Below, piece by piece: positions 7,780 through 17,630 of a DNA stretch of 64,000 nt. Below the pieces are notes generated by a model. The model made no database searches. It was given only the letters and a program-made list of their open reading frames with translations, and had not been told where the DNA came from. The stretch is from Campylobacterales bacterium (GTDB lineage Bacteria; Campylobacterota; Campylobacteria; Campylobacterales; Sulfurimonadaceae): NCBI GenBank assembly GCA_014859655.1, contig JACUTT010000001.1, forward strand, positions 1-64,000, read 5' to 3'. The position numbers and the translations under genes were made by a program. Position 1 is the stretch's first letter. The number at the start of each line of letters is the position of its first letter.

Positions 7780-8807
7780 TATTTTCCTTTTGCGCTGCGG
7801 ATGGAGTGAAGGTAGGCGTACTCTACGGTGATCTTTTTTCTTTTTGGCAGACTCATGCTTGTGATTATCTGCGTAAAATCGGTGAAGAGATAGTTTGCCA
7901 TTGAGCCGGGAATGGGGTTGATCTCGTTGAGAAGGACCTTTCCATCCACGACAAAGAAGTCGCAGCGGATTAGCGCGCCCTCAAACAAAGGCGTATAGAT
8001 CTTCTCGAAGGCTGCGTAGAGCGCTGCTTTGAGCTCCTCGGATATCTCGGCTCTGCTCACCTGTTCGCTGCGGGAGAAGTCCAGATACTTCTTTTCAAAA
8101 TCAAGAAACTCCTCTTTTTGCGGCTCTTCGACGATGGAGAGCTCCAAGCCATTGCCAGTCATACAGCCGGCGACATTGTACTCTTTGACTCCCTCGATAA
8201 AAGGCTCAATCAAAAGACGGTTGTCAAACTCGTAAGCCACATCCAAAGCATAGTCAAGCTCCTGTGCGCTCTTGACTATGCTCACGCCTATCGAGCTTCC
8301 CAGACGTGTCGGCTTGATGATAAAGGGGTAATCCATACGACTCTCTCTTTCGCCGTTAAGGACTTCATATGAAACAGTATCAATTTCGCAGACCGTAGCG
8401 TAGGCCTTGGTCATAAACTTGTCAAAACTCACAACCGAGGCATCTTTGCGCGGCCCGATATAGTCGATCTCGTAAAAATCAAGAAGTGCAGCGAGTGTGC
8501 CGTCTTCTCCGTCTGCACCGTGGACAAGATTCAAGACTCTGTCACAATCGATCCTGCTGGCGTTAAAGAGTCCTTTTTTATAAAATCCGCTCTTTTGGAG
8601 GCTGAGTTTGGGCGCTTTTTTGTAGCTTGCGTCGCTAAAGGTCTTGGCGCTCATCATCTGCGCTTCGATGAGGTAGAAGGTGTGGTCCTGGTCTAAAAAG
8701 ATAAAGTTTAGGTCTAAGGTGGAGAGTTTCTCTTTGAGCGTTATCGCGGAGACGATGCTGATCTCATGTTCATACGAAGCGCCGCCGAAAAGAATTGATA
8801 ATTTCAC
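7779..8807 (-). CDS. ddl: D-alanine-D-alanine ligase
   Basis: This 342-residue ATP-grasp enzyme begins with FGGASYEHEISI, has LVHGADGEDGTLAALLD, the ATP-binding strand YPFIIKPTRLGSSIGVS and the metal site LLNEINPIPGSM. It makes the D-Ala-D-Ala dipeptide for peptidoglycan. It overlaps the downstream hydrolase and lies in the same operon as murF, the enzyme that consumes its product. An 84-base gap separates it from ruvA. Confidence 0.95.
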   Translation of the reverse strand: MKLSILFGGASYEHEISIVSAITLKEKLSTLDLNFIFLDQDHTFYLIEAQMMSAKTFSDASYKKAPKLSLQKSGFYKKGLFNASRIDCDRVLNLVHGADGEDGTLAALLDFYEIDYIGPRKDASVVSFDKFMTKAYATVCEIDTVSYEVLNGERESRMDYPFIIKPTRLGSSIGVSIVKSAQELDYALDVAYEFDNRLLIEPFIEGVKEYNVAGCMTGNGLELSIVEEPQKEEFLDFEKKYLDFSRSEQVSRAEISEELKAALYAAFEKIYTPLFEGALIRCDFFVVDGKVLLNEINPIPGSMANYLFTDFTQIITSMSLPKRKKITVEYAYLHSIRSAKGK

Positions 8808-8891
8808 ATAAATGTCCTGTAGTGGTTTGAAAAGCTTATTTTATCAAACTAAGTTTAAGTTTTAAGTGTGCCTTGTTAGCAAGATTTGGCA

Positions 8892-9443
8892 TTACCTCAG
8901 CTTTTTAAGCGCCTCTTTAACGATCTCGCCCGTGTCGCTTGCTTGGATTGTCGAGAGGACCTTGATGATCTGCTCTTTTTTAAAGCCCAGGCTCTCCAGG
9001 GCCATGGCAGCTTCCGTCTGTGATGGCAGACTCTTCTCATCGTGCACATTGACAACAAAGTTGCTCAGTTCGACAAGAATACGGCTCGCCCCCTTGGCTC
9101 CGATCCCAGGAACCCTTTTCAAGGCGGCGACATCATTCGCCTGGACGATGCTCAAGAAACTGCCCGGTGTATAGGTGGAGCAGATGGCGACGGCAACCTT
9201 CGGTCCTATGCCATTGATCTTGATCAGTTGCGCAAACATCTGTTTTTCGCTCTCCGTGGCAAAACCGTAGAGGGTGTGGGCATCTTCGCGGATGATCTGT
9301 ATCGTATAGAGCTTAATCTGTTCGGACTCAAGCGCATGAAAGGTATTGATCGAGATGAATACTTCGTAGACAAGTCCGTGTACATTAACATGAACAAGGG
9401 TAGGCTCTTTCTTCTGTATGGTCCCTTCTATTCCGACTATCAT
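8892..9443 (-). CDS. ruvA: Holliday junction branch-migration protein RuvA
   Basis: This 183-residue protein has the RuvA layout: an N-terminal OB fold ([12 protein letters not shown]), tandem helix-hairpin-helix motifs ([12 protein letters not shown] and [15 protein letters not shown]) and a C-terminal domain that would contact RuvB ([14 protein letters not shown]). RuvA binds four-way junctions and loads the RuvB motor; ruvB and ruvC are not in this window. It overlaps the end of the DUF342 gene by four bases. Confidence 0.96.
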   Translation of the reverse strand: MIVGIEGTIQKKEPTLVHVNVHGLVYEVFISINTFHALESEQIKLYTIQIIREDAHTLYGFATESEKQMFAQLIKINGIGPKVAVAICSTYTPGSFLSIVQANDVAALKRVPGIGAKGASRILVELSNFVVNVHDEKSLPSQTEAAMALESLGFKKEQIIKVLSTIQASDTGEIVKEALKKLR

Positions 9444-11332
9444 GCTTTTATGTCCGTGGCACTGAAGACGATCCTGTAGACTCCGCTCACTTCATCCTGT
9501 TTTAGCATAATAAACCGCTCGTCTGTTCCGCCCTTGGGAACATGGTAAAGCTCTATAGGCGGTTCAAGCAGTTTGAAACGGATCTCGTTATGACCCTTGT
9601 AGGAATCATGGTTGATGATTTTTGCATTTAAAATATCGTGTTGCAGGGAGTTTTTTCTTGCCGAAAGAAGCTCAAGCATCTCTTCGTTTTGATGCAGCTC
9701 TTTTTTCAGATTAAGAAGATGCTTCTGAAGGTCTTGAAACTCTTTAAACTTCACGACAAAAGATCCTGGCATCTTTGCTCCGCTCTTCTTGTACTGAAGC
9801 AGACGTTTTTTCAGATCGACAATAGCCCCTTCATTTTCATCTAAAATATTTTGGTTTTTGGCAACTTCCTCATCCAGTTTTCGCACCTTGCGTTTTTGCA
9901 ACACAAGCTCGTTTTCGTTTTCACTCAGAGCTTCTTTCTCCTCGCTATACAGAACAGGCGAGATCATAAAAGAGTTCTCTTCGCCTTTTTGGGTCTTGAT
10001 CTCTATCTTCGAACTTGCGGTGATATCCACATGAGAGGAGAGAAGCTCTATGTAGACCTCTTTAGCGATGATCTTGCCGCCTGTTGCCTGCTTGACCTTG
10101 ACATATTCGGCCTCGATAACACCCTGCTCCAGGCGGGTTACCTCAACGCGTATCCCCTTGATCTTTCCCTTGTGGATGTTGACCTTTACATCATCGCCTT
10201 CTATATAGGAGCTCTGGTGAGTTTGGCCGCCGATGTGTACCTTTCGGGCCTTTAGTCTGGCGTTGTTGCCGACATTTCCGTCGACATTAATCTCTTTGGC
10301 TTCAACTTCCATCCCGGCTCCGATCGCGTCTTTGAAGGCATCTGTCTCTTTGACATTGATGGAGACGTCGGCATCAATCCCCGCTTCTATCGAACCGGTC
10401 GCCCTAAAGCTTATCTCTGTTATCTCCATCTCGACTCTAAGGTCGTAGGTGTTGTTCTCAAAAACGATATAGCCGCTGTTCTTTGCCCGGTACTCGATAG
10501 ACTTCTCATTGTCAAGCACTTCTATCTTTTCAGTGACGTTAAAGGTCGGAGCAAAAGAGACGAGAGGATCTTTTGGCTCGATATACTCACCACGGCAATT
10601 GCGTCCCGGCTCGCCTCTGTGCGGTTTGATATACTCGATCAAGAGATCATTTTCAGCAACACTGTGTATAAAATTGCGTTTCGTATGGTCCATTTTCGCC
10701 AATGCATTAATGTCTTTGGTATTTTGGTAATGCAGTATCATCTTGTCGTTGAGCGTTTCTTTTGGCTCCAGCGCACAGCCGACCTCGAAACTTATCCTCT
10801 CCTCAGTATTGAGGACTCCCTGAACGCGGACTTTTGCAGCAAACTTTTCTATTTCACTTTTGAGGTTTTTGTCCCAGATGTTGATCATCATATTGGCTCG
10901 AAGTTTGCGTTTATTGATAAAATCAAAAAGATCTTTCTCTATCCCCTCATAGTACTCTACAACGGAGCCGGGTCTTATAGAGGCATACAAGCGTGTCATC
11001 GTGGCATTTGCACCGATACTCAAATTGAGTTTTGAAAATTTGTCCTCTTTATCAGCTACTATTATCTCGATCTCATAAACCTGGCGTATCTGCACCCGGG
11101 GATCGCTCAAAAGCGTTTCGTCGTTGAGCCGTTCAAGTCCATCGCCCAAGATCTCCTCTTCTTCTTTGCCTTCGCCCTCTTTCAAAAAAGTCTGGACTTC
11201 CAAGAGATTAAAATCGAGGCCAGAGGCTTTTATGCCGTATTTTGATGCTGTTGAGACAAGCTCTTTGGCAATATTTTGTGTGCGGAGGACAAAGGAGTTA
11301 AAATCATCAATAGAAGCGTTCTTCTGGCTCAA
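9440..11332 (-). CDS. DUF342 / FapA-family protein
   Basis: This 630-residue cytoplasmic protein has a beta-rich centre with regular strands ([39 protein letters not shown]), typical of the DUF342 beta-helix, and a charged coiled-coil region at about residues 470-575. DUF342 proteins are poorly characterised; some act in polar or membrane processes. It heads the long minus-strand operon towards ruvA-ddl-murF and is divergent from murJ across 100 bases. From memory, the same position is kept in C. jejuni. The family is confident, the function unknown. Confidence 0.85.
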   Translation of the reverse strand: MSQKNASIDDFNSFVLRTQNIAKELVSTASKYGIKASGLDFNLLEVQTFLKEGEGKEEEEILGDGLERLNDETLLSDPRVQIRQVYEIEIIVADKEDKFSKLNLSIGANATMTRLYASIRPGSVVEYYEGIEKDLFDFINKRKLRANMMINIWDKNLKSEIEKFAAKVRVQGVLNTEERISFEVGCALEPKETLNDKMILHYQNTKDINALAKMDHTKRNFIHSVAENDLLIEYIKPHRGEPGRNCRGEYIEPKDPLVSFAPTFNVTEKIEVLDNEKSIEYRAKNSGYIVFENNTYDLRVEMEITEISFRATGSIEAGIDADVSINVKETDAFKDAIGAGMEVEAKEINVDGNVGNNARLKARKVHIGGQTHQSSYIEGDDVKVNIHKGKIKGIRVEVTRLEQGVIEAEYVKVKQATGGKIIAKEVYIELLSSHVDITASSKIEIKTQKGEENSFMISPVLYSEEKEALSENENELVLQKRKVRKLDEEVAKNQNILDENEGAIVDLKKRLLQYKKSGAKMPGSFVVKFKEFQDLQKHLLNLKKELHQNEEMLELLSARKNSLQHDILNAKIINHDSYKGHNEIRFKLLEPPIELYHVPKGGTDERFIMLKQDEVSGVYRIVFSATDIKA

Positions 11333-11432
11333 GGGTATCCTTGGTTTTAGATTTATTATACTATTATATTATTTATCATTGCTTGATTTCGAGCAACTTG
11401 TATACCAAGAACAGAGACTTTTTTAGGAATTT

Positions 11433-12839
11433 ATGTTTAAATCAATCTTTACTAACAGCATTGGTATACTTTTTTCACGTATTCTCGGTTTTATTCGTGA
11501 TTTAATGACAGCATCGGTGCTTGGTGCCAACATCTACAGCGATATCTTTTTTGTCGCCTTCAAACTCCCCAATCTTTTTAGACGCATCTTTGCGGAGGGG
11601 GCATTCTCCCAAAGCTTTATTCCCTCTTTTACCGCTTCGCGGCATAAGGCTATCTTTGCCGTTCATATCTTTGTGCTCTTCTTTTTTATTATTTTTCTGC
11701 TGACGATGCTGGTTCAGCTCTTTCCTTTTTATGCCGCCAAGACGATAGCCCTGGGTTTTGACGAGCAGACGCTTAAGCTGGCGCAACCTTTTGTGGCTTT
11801 GAACTTCTACTACCTTCTTTTTATCTTCAGCGTCAGTTTTCTTTCCGCGCTCTTACAGTACAAAGAGCATTTTGCCACCACTGCCTTTTCCACGGGACTT
11901 CTAAACATATCAATGATAGGCGCACTTCTTCTGGCCAATGAAAAAGAGTCTGTAGAGATCGTCTATTATCTAAGCTACGGTGTTTTGATCGGCGGTTTTC
12001 TTCAATTTCTTACCCACTTTATGATGGCCCGACGCAAGGGTGTCATCAAATTTCTTTTTGGCGGATTCAAATATTTCAACAGCAAAAAGGAGAAGCTCGA
12101 AGATGAGAAGAAGGCCTTTCGCAAAAGCTTTTTTCTAGCCATCTGGGGCAATTCCACGGCACAGTTTGCAGCCTTCATCGACACCTGGTTGGCCAGTTTT
12201 TTGGTCAGCGGCTCTATCTCCTATCTATACTATGCCAATCGTGTTTTTCAGCTTCCTCTAGCACTGTTTGCCATCGCAGTCTCCGTCGCGCTTTTTCCGC
12301 GGATCTCTCGATATATCCGCCACCAAAAGCATAAAGAGGCGGAAGAAGCCTTTTATAAAGCGTTTTGGTTTCTTGCCATCTTGCTGAGCCTGAGCCTTAT
12401 CGGCGGCTTCATGCTCTCTACGGAGATCGTATGGCTGCTTTTTGAACGGGGCGCATTTGAAGCAGCGGACACTCAGAACACAGCGTTGATCTTGCAGATG
12501 TATATGCTGGGGCTTTTACCCTATGGCCTGAGCAAGCTTCTCTCTTTGAAGCTCTATGCCGAGCACCGCCAAGGCGAGGCGGCAAAGATCGCAAGCTACG
12601 CTTTGGGCGGCAACATCATCCTCTCATTGGCCCTTATCTCGCCTCTTGGCGCCGTCGGACTGGCCCTGGCAAGCTCACTTAGCGGCGTGATACTTTTTAT
12701 CTATACGGTCAAAGCCTATGGCGCAGAGCGCTTTTTTGCTATAATCTCCGACAAAAAGGCGCTATGGCTTTTGATCGCCTCGCTTGTTTTGATCCTGATC
12801 TTATACCTACTTAAAGAGATGATGCATGACTATATATGA
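11433..12839 (+). CDS. murJ: Lipid II flippase MurJ
   Basis: This 468-residue polytopic protein has about 13-14 membrane segments. Its N-terminus FTNSIGILFSRILGFIRDLM and the segment LFRRIFAEGAFSQSFIPSF are diagnostic of MurJ/MviN. It moves lipid-linked peptidoglycan precursor across the inner membrane. AGGA precedes the ATG. The stop overlaps the cysS start by 14 bases, so the two are probably co-transcribed. Confidence 0.95.
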   Translation: MFKSIFTNSIGILFSRILGFIRDLMTASVLGANIYSDIFFVAFKLPNLFRRIFAEGAFSQSFIPSFTASRHKAIFAVHIFVLFFFIIFLLTMLVQLFPFYAAKTIALGFDEQTLKLAQPFVALNFYYLLFIFSVSFLSALLQYKEHFATTAFSTGLLNISMIGALLLANEKESVEIVYYLSYGVLIGGFLQFLTHFMMARRKGVIKFLFGGFKYFNSKKEKLEDEKKAFRKSFFLAIWGNSTAQFAAFIDTWLASFLVSGSISYLYYANRVFQLPLALFAIAVSVALFPRISRYIRHQKHKEAEEAFYKAFWFLAILLSLSLIGGFMLSTEIVWLLFERGAFEAADTQNTALILQMYMLGLLPYGLSKLLSLKLYAEHRQGEAAKIASYALGGNIILSLALISPLGAVGLALASSLSGVILFIYTVKAYGAERFFAIISDKKALWLLIASLVLILILYLLKEMMHDYI

Positions 12840-14220
12840 CACTGCCAGCAAGACAAAAAGGGCCTTTGAGCCGATCACACCGGGAAAGGCAACGCTTTAT
12901 GTCTGCGGACCGACCGTTTATGATGATGCCCATCTGGGCCATGCTAAAAGTGCTTTGGTCTTTGACCTGCTGGTACGCACCCTTGAGGCCAACGGCCTTG
13001 ACGTCACCTTTGCGCGCAACATCACCGATATCGACGACAAGATCGTCAAAAAGCTTGCGGAACAGGGTGCGAGCCTCAAAGAGCTCACCGAGTTCTATAC
13101 CGATGCCTACCACCGCGACATGGACGCTCTGGGTGTCCGCCGTCCCGACATCGAACCCAAAGCCACTGAATCCATGGAGGAAATGATTTCGCTGATTACG
13201 ACGCTGATCAAAAAAGGACATGCCTACAAAACCCAAGAGGGCGATGTCTATTTCGACACCCAAAAAGATGAAAAATACCTCTCTATCTCGCACCGCAGCC
13301 AAGAGACGGACGAGACGCAGAGCCGGATCAAAGAAAACGGCTTTAAAAAACATCCCGCCGACTTCGCGCTGTGGAAACATTTTGACGAGGGGATCCGATA
13401 CGAAACCCCCTTCTCCTCTGGGCGTCCGGGCTGGCATACGGAGTGTGCAGCCATGATCGAAAAGCATCTGGCGGTCGAGGGAAAATACGCGATCGACATT
13501 CACGGCGGCGGCGCCGATCTTCTTTTTCCTCACCATGAAAACGAGGCTGCCCAGCACCGATGTGCCAAAGGCCAGGAGCTTGCAAAATACTGGATGCACA
13601 ACGGTTTCGTCAACATAGACGGCGAAAAGATGAGCAAGAGTCTTGGAAACAGCTTCTTTGTCAAGGATGCCCTGCTCTCCTATCACGGCGAGGTCTTGCG
13701 CTTTTACCTTCTGAGCACCCACTATAGAAGCGATTTCAATTTTAACGAGATCGACCTGCTCTCGGCAAAAAAACGCCTCGACAAGCTCTACCGCCTCAAA
13801 AAGCGTCTTTTCGGCATGGCTGAAAGCGATGAGAAGACACCCTTCCAGACCCAGCTTCTCGAGGCGCTCAGCGACGATCTCAATATTTCCAAGGGCCTTT
13901 CGCTTCTGGATGAGATGATCTCGCACGCCAACGAGGCCATGGACGCCAACCCCAAAGACAAAATTGCAAAACGCCAGGCACAGAGCAACCTCGCATACGT
14001 GCAGAGGCTTCTTGGATTTGGGGAGCAAAACCCCTTTGAGTATTTTCAATTCGGCATAGCACCGCAGGTCAAAGCGACGATAGAGGAGCTGATCGAAAAA
14101 CGCAGCCTTGCCAAAGCAGCCAAAGACTTTGCTTCTTCAGACCTGATAAGAGATGAGCTTCTTGCTCTGGATATCTCCATTATGGATACCGCCGAGGGTA
14201 CCTTTTGGGAGAAGCACTAG
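12826..14220 (+). CDS. cysS: Cysteinyl-tRNA synthetase
   Basis: This 464-residue class I aminoacyl-tRNA synthetase has the signature HLGHA (36-40) and KMSKS (268-272). Zinc ligands are visible: Cys27 in VCGPT, the cysteine of WHTECAAM, and the His and Glu of HHENEAAQ. It charges tRNA-Cys. It overlaps murJ, and a hairpin with a short T run follows its stop. The length is normal for the family. Confidence 0.97.
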   Translation: MTIYDTASKTKRAFEPITPGKATLYVCGPTVYDDAHLGHAKSALVFDLLVRTLEANGLDVTFARNITDIDDKIVKKLAEQGASLKELTEFYTDAYHRDMDALGVRRPDIEPKATESMEEMISLITTLIKKGHAYKTQEGDVYFDTQKDEKYLSISHRSQETDETQSRIKENGFKKHPADFALWKHFDEGIRYETPFSSGRPGWHTECAAMIEKHLAVEGKYAIDIHGGGADLLFPHHENEAAQHRCAKGQELAKYWMHNGFVNIDGEKMSKSLGNSFFVKDALLSYHGEVLRFYLLSTHYRSDFNFNEIDLLSAKKRLDKLYRLKKRLFGMAESDEKTPFQTQLLEALSDDLNISKGLSLLDEMISHANEAMDANPKDKIAKRQAQSNLAYVQRLLGFGEQNPFEYFQFGIAPQVKATIEELIEKRSLAKAAKDFASSDLIRDELLALDISIMDTAEGTFWEKH

Positions 14221-14226
14221 TACTGT

Positions 14227-14248
14227 TCTCCCCTTATTGGGGAGATTT
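14227..14248 (+). terminator. Probable intrinsic terminator after cysS
   Basis: A perfect 7-bp stem, TCTCCCC / GGGGAGA, with loop TTATT, is followed by TTT. It lies seven bases after the cysS stop and before the pyrD promoter. The short T run makes it moderate in strength. Confidence 0.65.
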
Positions 14249-14272
14249 AAAACTCCTATTAATGATTTTCCA

Positions 14273-14278
14273 GTATAA
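14273..14278 (+). promoter_or_regulatory. -10 box for pyrD
   Basis: There is a TATAAT hexamer in a 115-base gap, 57 bases before the pyrD ATG. No clear -35 is present, as is common in Campylobacterota. It follows the cysS terminator hairpin, consistent with a separate transcription unit. Confidence 0.5.
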
Positions 14279-14335
14279 TCACGTCAAAAAATAAGCAATG
14301 GACTCCCTGATTTTCCTTGCATACAAAGATGATAA

Positions 14336-15394
14336 ATGATCCCATACACCCTGCTAAAACCTTATCTTTTTAAAGTTCAGCCCGAGACGGCGCATCATCT
14401 TGTGGAATATTTTTTACGCGCAAGCAATATCTTCCCTTCCGCCTTCAACCCCTGGATAGAAGAGCATTTCGTTCAGCACGAATCACTTTCGCAGGAGCTT
14501 TTCGGACGTACTTTTTTAAATCCGGTCGGTCTGGGCGCAGGCTTTGACAAAAATGCAACACTGATTCGCGGCATTCAGGCTCTGGGCTTCGGCTTTACCG
14601 AAATAGGGACCGTGACGCCCAAACCGCAGGAGGGGAATCCTAAACCCCGTATGTTCCGCCATATCGAAGAGGAGAGTATCCAAAATGCGATGGGCTTCAA
14701 CAATGACGGCATGGCACGCGTCAAAAAGCACCTTTTGGAGCGTTTCCCCTTTTCGACCCCTATCGGCGTCAACATAGGAAAGAACAAGGCGACTGAGGAA
14801 AAAGATGCCATCAATGATTACACCCTGCTCATCAACAGCTTCCAGGACCTCTGCGACTATCTGGTCATCAATATCTCCTCTCCAAACACGCCCGGACTGC
14901 GCGACCTTCAAAACGAGGCCTTTATCAATGAGCTTTTCACCAAAGCAAAGGCACTGACCGACAAGCCCATACTGCTGAAAATAGCACCGGACATGACACC
15001 CGAACAAGCCGTCGAACTCTGCGCTATGGCAGTCAAGGCCGGAGCGGCGGGCATTATCGCTACCAATACGACGGTTGACTACAGCCTTGTCAAAGAGCCC
15101 AAAGAGATCGGCGGGATCAGCGGTGCGGTCTTGAAAGAGAAGAGCTTCACAATCTTTGAGGCGATAGCAAAAGAGCTCTATGGCAAGACGACACTGATCT
15201 CGGTCGGCGGAATCGACTCGGCGCACGAAGCTTACAGACGCATCAAGGCCGGGGCTTCTTTGGTTCAGGTCTATTCAGCCCTTGTCTATCACGGGCCGAC
15301 ACTGATCCGAGACATCAACCTTGGACTCATCGAACTTTTGCAAGCCGACGGATTTAACAACATCAGCGATGCTGTCGGTGCGGACAGAAAATGA
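14336..15394 (+). CDS. pyrD: Dihydroorotate dehydrogenase (quinone), class 2
   Basis: This 352-residue FMN enzyme has class 2 features: the N-terminal helix region KPYLFKVQPETAH that docks on the membrane, NPVGLGAGFDKNA, the motif NISSPNTPGLR with the catalytic serine, LLKIAPD and ISVGGIDSA for FMN phosphate binding. It oxidises dihydroorotate with quinone as acceptor in pyrimidine synthesis. The stop overlaps an ATG of the next frame (ATGA), but that M16 gene more likely starts further in. Confidence 0.95.
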   Translation: MIPYTLLKPYLFKVQPETAHHLVEYFLRASNIFPSAFNPWIEEHFVQHESLSQELFGRTFLNPVGLGAGFDKNATLIRGIQALGFGFTEIGTVTPKPQEGNPKPRMFRHIEEESIQNAMGFNNDGMARVKKHLLERFPFSTPIGVNIGKNKATEEKDAINDYTLLINSFQDLCDYLVINISSPNTPGLRDLQNEAFINELFTKAKALTDKPILLKIAPDMTPEQAVELCAMAVKAGAAGIIATNTTVDYSLVKEPKEIGGISGAVLKEKSFTIFEAIAKELYGKTTLISVGGIDSAHEAYRRIKAGASLVQVYSALVYHGPTLIRDINLGLIELLQADGFNNISDAVGADRK

Positions 15395-15432
15395 GAGACA
15401 ACAGCACCCTCTCGCGCAGATCCTTTGGAGGA

Positions 15433-15461
15433 TTTGGCATCAAACTAGTGAGTTCTATAAT
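15433..15461 (+). promoter_or_regulatory. Sigma-70-type promoter for the M16 protease gene
   Basis: TTGGCA and TATAAT hexamers about 16 bases apart lie shortly before the strong ribosome binding site (CAGGAG) and ATG at 15481. They occur inside the longer open frame, which supports the internal ATG as the true start. Confidence 0.5.
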
Positions 15462-15480
15462 TTTTAGCACAGGAGTAATT

Positions 15481-16740
15481 ATGGCTGCATCTTTACCGAG
15501 TTATCAAACACAGACCCTATCAAACGGTCTGCAAGTCGTTGTTATTCCCATGGAAAACAATACCAGCGTTATCTCTACGGACATCTTCTACAAGGTCGGA
15601 AGCCGAAACGAAGTCATGGGCAAAAGCGGAATAGCGCATATGCTTGAACACATGAACTTCAAATCCACAGACAATCTAAAATCAGGCGAATTTGATGAAG
15701 TGGTCAAAGGCATGGGTGGACTGAGCAACGCTTCGACCGGTTTTGACTACACCCACTATTTCATCAAAAGCTCCTCTAAGAACCTTCCAAAATCGCTCGA
15801 TCTTTTCGGCGAATTGATGCAGAGCCTAAAGCTTCAAGACGATGAGTTTCAGCCCGAGCGTAATGTCGTGGCCGAAGAGCGCCGCTGGAGAACAGACAAC
15901 TCACCTCTTGGCTATATGTATTTCAGACTTTTCAACAATGCCTATCTCTACCATCCTTACCACTGGACACCGATCGGTTTTATGGGCGATATTCAGAACT
16001 GGACGCTGGAGGATATCACAAGCTTCCATCAGACCTATTATCAACCGAAAAATGCGATCATCGTCGTTACCGGCGATGTGAAGGCAGAGGATGTCTTCAC
16101 CCTAGCCAAAGAGCGTTTCGCCCTGATAGAAAACAAAAAAGAGATCCCGACAGTGCATATGGTTGAGCCGAGACAGGACGGGGCAAAACGTCTGGTTGTC
16201 TACAAAGAGAGCGAAGTGGAGATGCTGGCCATTACCTATCACATCCCCAACTTTTTGCACAAGGACCAGCCTGCCCTTTCGGCGATCAGCGAGATGCTGA
16301 GTTCAGGGAAAAGCTCACGTCTGTATCAGAGTCTGGTCAATGAAAAACGTCTGGCCAACCAGATCTATGCCTACAATATGGAAAACATCGATCCGGGCCT
16401 CTTCATCTTTATGGCCGTCTGCAACCCCGGTGTTACGGCCGAAGAGGTAGAAAAAGAGATCCTCTCGCAGATCGAAAGACTCAAGAGCAAGCACGTCGAT
16501 GAAGACGAGCTGACCAAGGTAAAGATAAACACTAAGTCCGACTTCATCCACTCTCTGGAGAGCTCCTCTTCGGTCTCTGATCTTTTTGGCGGCTTTTTGG
16601 CGCGTGGGGACCTTGAGCCTTTGATGCATTATGAAGAGAACATTAATGCCCTTGCACCCAAAGACATACAAGAGACTGCCTTGAAGTATTTCGATGAAAC
16701 CCAATCCACAACTGTAATTTTACGCAAAGGTGAAAAATGA
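15481..16740 (+). CDS. M16-family zinc peptidase
   Basis: This is an insulinase-type (M16) peptidase of 419 residues when started at the ATG preceded by AGGAG and a TATAAT promoter; the frame stays open 30 codons upstream to 15391. The inverted zinc motif HMLEH is at residues 53-57 and the downstream ligand Glu is in NVVAEERRW. The C-terminal half (LAITYHIPN, SSRLYQSL) is the inactive-lobe fold. No convincing signal peptide is seen from the chosen start. It is followed by dapA with a four-base overlap. From memory this matches C. jejuni Cj0805. Confidence 0.88.
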   Translation: MAASLPSYQTQTLSNGLQVVVIPMENNTSVISTDIFYKVGSRNEVMGKSGIAHMLEHMNFKSTDNLKSGEFDEVVKGMGGLSNASTGFDYTHYFIKSSSKNLPKSLDLFGELMQSLKLQDDEFQPERNVVAEERRWRTDNSPLGYMYFRLFNNAYLYHPYHWTPIGFMGDIQNWTLEDITSFHQTYYQPKNAIIVVTGDVKAEDVFTLAKERFALIENKKEIPTVHMVEPRQDGAKRLVVYKESEVEMLAITYHIPNFLHKDQPALSAISEMLSSGKSSRLYQSLVNEKRLANQIYAYNMENIDPGLFIFMAVCNPGVTAEEVEKEILSQIERLKSKHVDEDELTKVKINTKSDFIHSLESSSSVSDLFGGFLARGDLEPLMHYEENINALAPKDIQETALKYFDETQSTTVILRKGEK

Positions 16741-17630
16741 ATAGAGTGACGGGAGCTACGACAGCGCTTATTACCCCTTTTAAAAATGGAAAACTGGACG
16801 AGGCCTCTTATGCGGCGCTTATCAGACGCCAGATCGCCAACGGCATCGATGCCGTCTGTCCGGTCGGCACTACGGGAGAAAGCGCGACCCTGACCCACGA
16901 CGAGCACAAACGTTGTATAGAGATCGCTGTAGAAGTGTGCAAAAACACTGGCACGAAGGTCTTGGCCGGCGCAGGAAGCAACGCAACGGCAGAAGCGATC
17001 GACATCGCCAAGCATGCCCAAAAATCGGGTGTAGACGCCATATTTTCCGTCAGTCCCTACTACAACAAGCCTTCTCAGGAGGGACTCTACCAGCACTACA
17101 AGGCGATAGCCAACTCTGTGGGTGAGCTGCCTTTTATGCTCTACAACGTACCCGGACGAACCGGCGTGGACATCAGTGCGGACACGGTGATCAGACTTTT
17201 TGATGACGTGAAAAACATTTACGGCATCAAAGAGGCTACGGGCAGTATCGAGCGTACGGTCGAGCTTCTCTCTCGCCGTCCCGATCTGGCTGTTTTCAGC
17301 GGGGACGATGCGATCGACTACCCTGTTTTGGCCAATGGGGGCGCAGGTATCACCTCGGTGACGGCAAACTTGTTGCCAGATATGAAAAGCGAGCTGGTTC
17401 ATAAGGCTCTCAGCGGTGACTTCGCCGCCTCAAAAGCGCTTAACGACAAGCTCTACCCAATTAACAGTATCATGTTTTGCGAGTCAAACCCGATACCGAT
17501 CAAGGCGGCGATGTACATCGCCGGTCTTATCTCGACGCTGGAGTACAGACTGCCTCTGGTGCAACCCAGTATCGAAAATATGAAAGCGATAGAAAAAGTA
17601 CTAACTCACTATGAAATAAAAGGATTATAA
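16737..17630 (+). CDS. dapA: 4-hydroxy-tetrahydrodipicolinate synthase
   Basis: This 297-residue TIM-barrel lyase condenses pyruvate and aspartate semialdehyde in lysine and diaminopimelate synthesis. Schiff-base Lys165 lies in YGIKEATG and the catalytic Tyr136 in MLYNVPGRTG; GTTGESATL binds the pyruvate carboxylate. It overlaps the M16 gene by four bases and the following SDR by one base. Confidence 0.96.
   Translation: MNRVTGATTALITPFKNGKLDEASYAALIRRQIANGIDAVCPVGTTGESATLTHDEHKRCIEIAVEVCKNTGTKVLAGAGSNATAEAIDIAKHAQKSGVDAIFSVSPYYNKPSQEGLYQHYKAIANSVGELPFMLYNVPGRTGVDISADTVIRLFDDVKNIYGIKEATGSIERTVELLSRRPDLAVFSGDDAIDYPVLANGGAGITSVTANLLPDMKSELVHKALSGDFAASKALNDKLYPINSIMFCESNPIPIKAAMYIAGLISTLEYRLPLVQPSIENMKAIEKVLTHYEIKGL

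Noticed and set aside
12811-14049. 412-residue open frame antisense to cysS
   Set aside because: It is a shadow frame of a high-confidence gene; its translation has no recognisable domain and no initiation signals.
14516-15226. 236-residue open frame antisense to pyrD
   Set aside because: It lies wholly within pyrD on the other strand; the composition is that of a shadow frame.
16629-17402. 257-residue open frame antisense to dapA
   Set aside because: It overlaps dapA and the end of the M16 gene completely; no family features.
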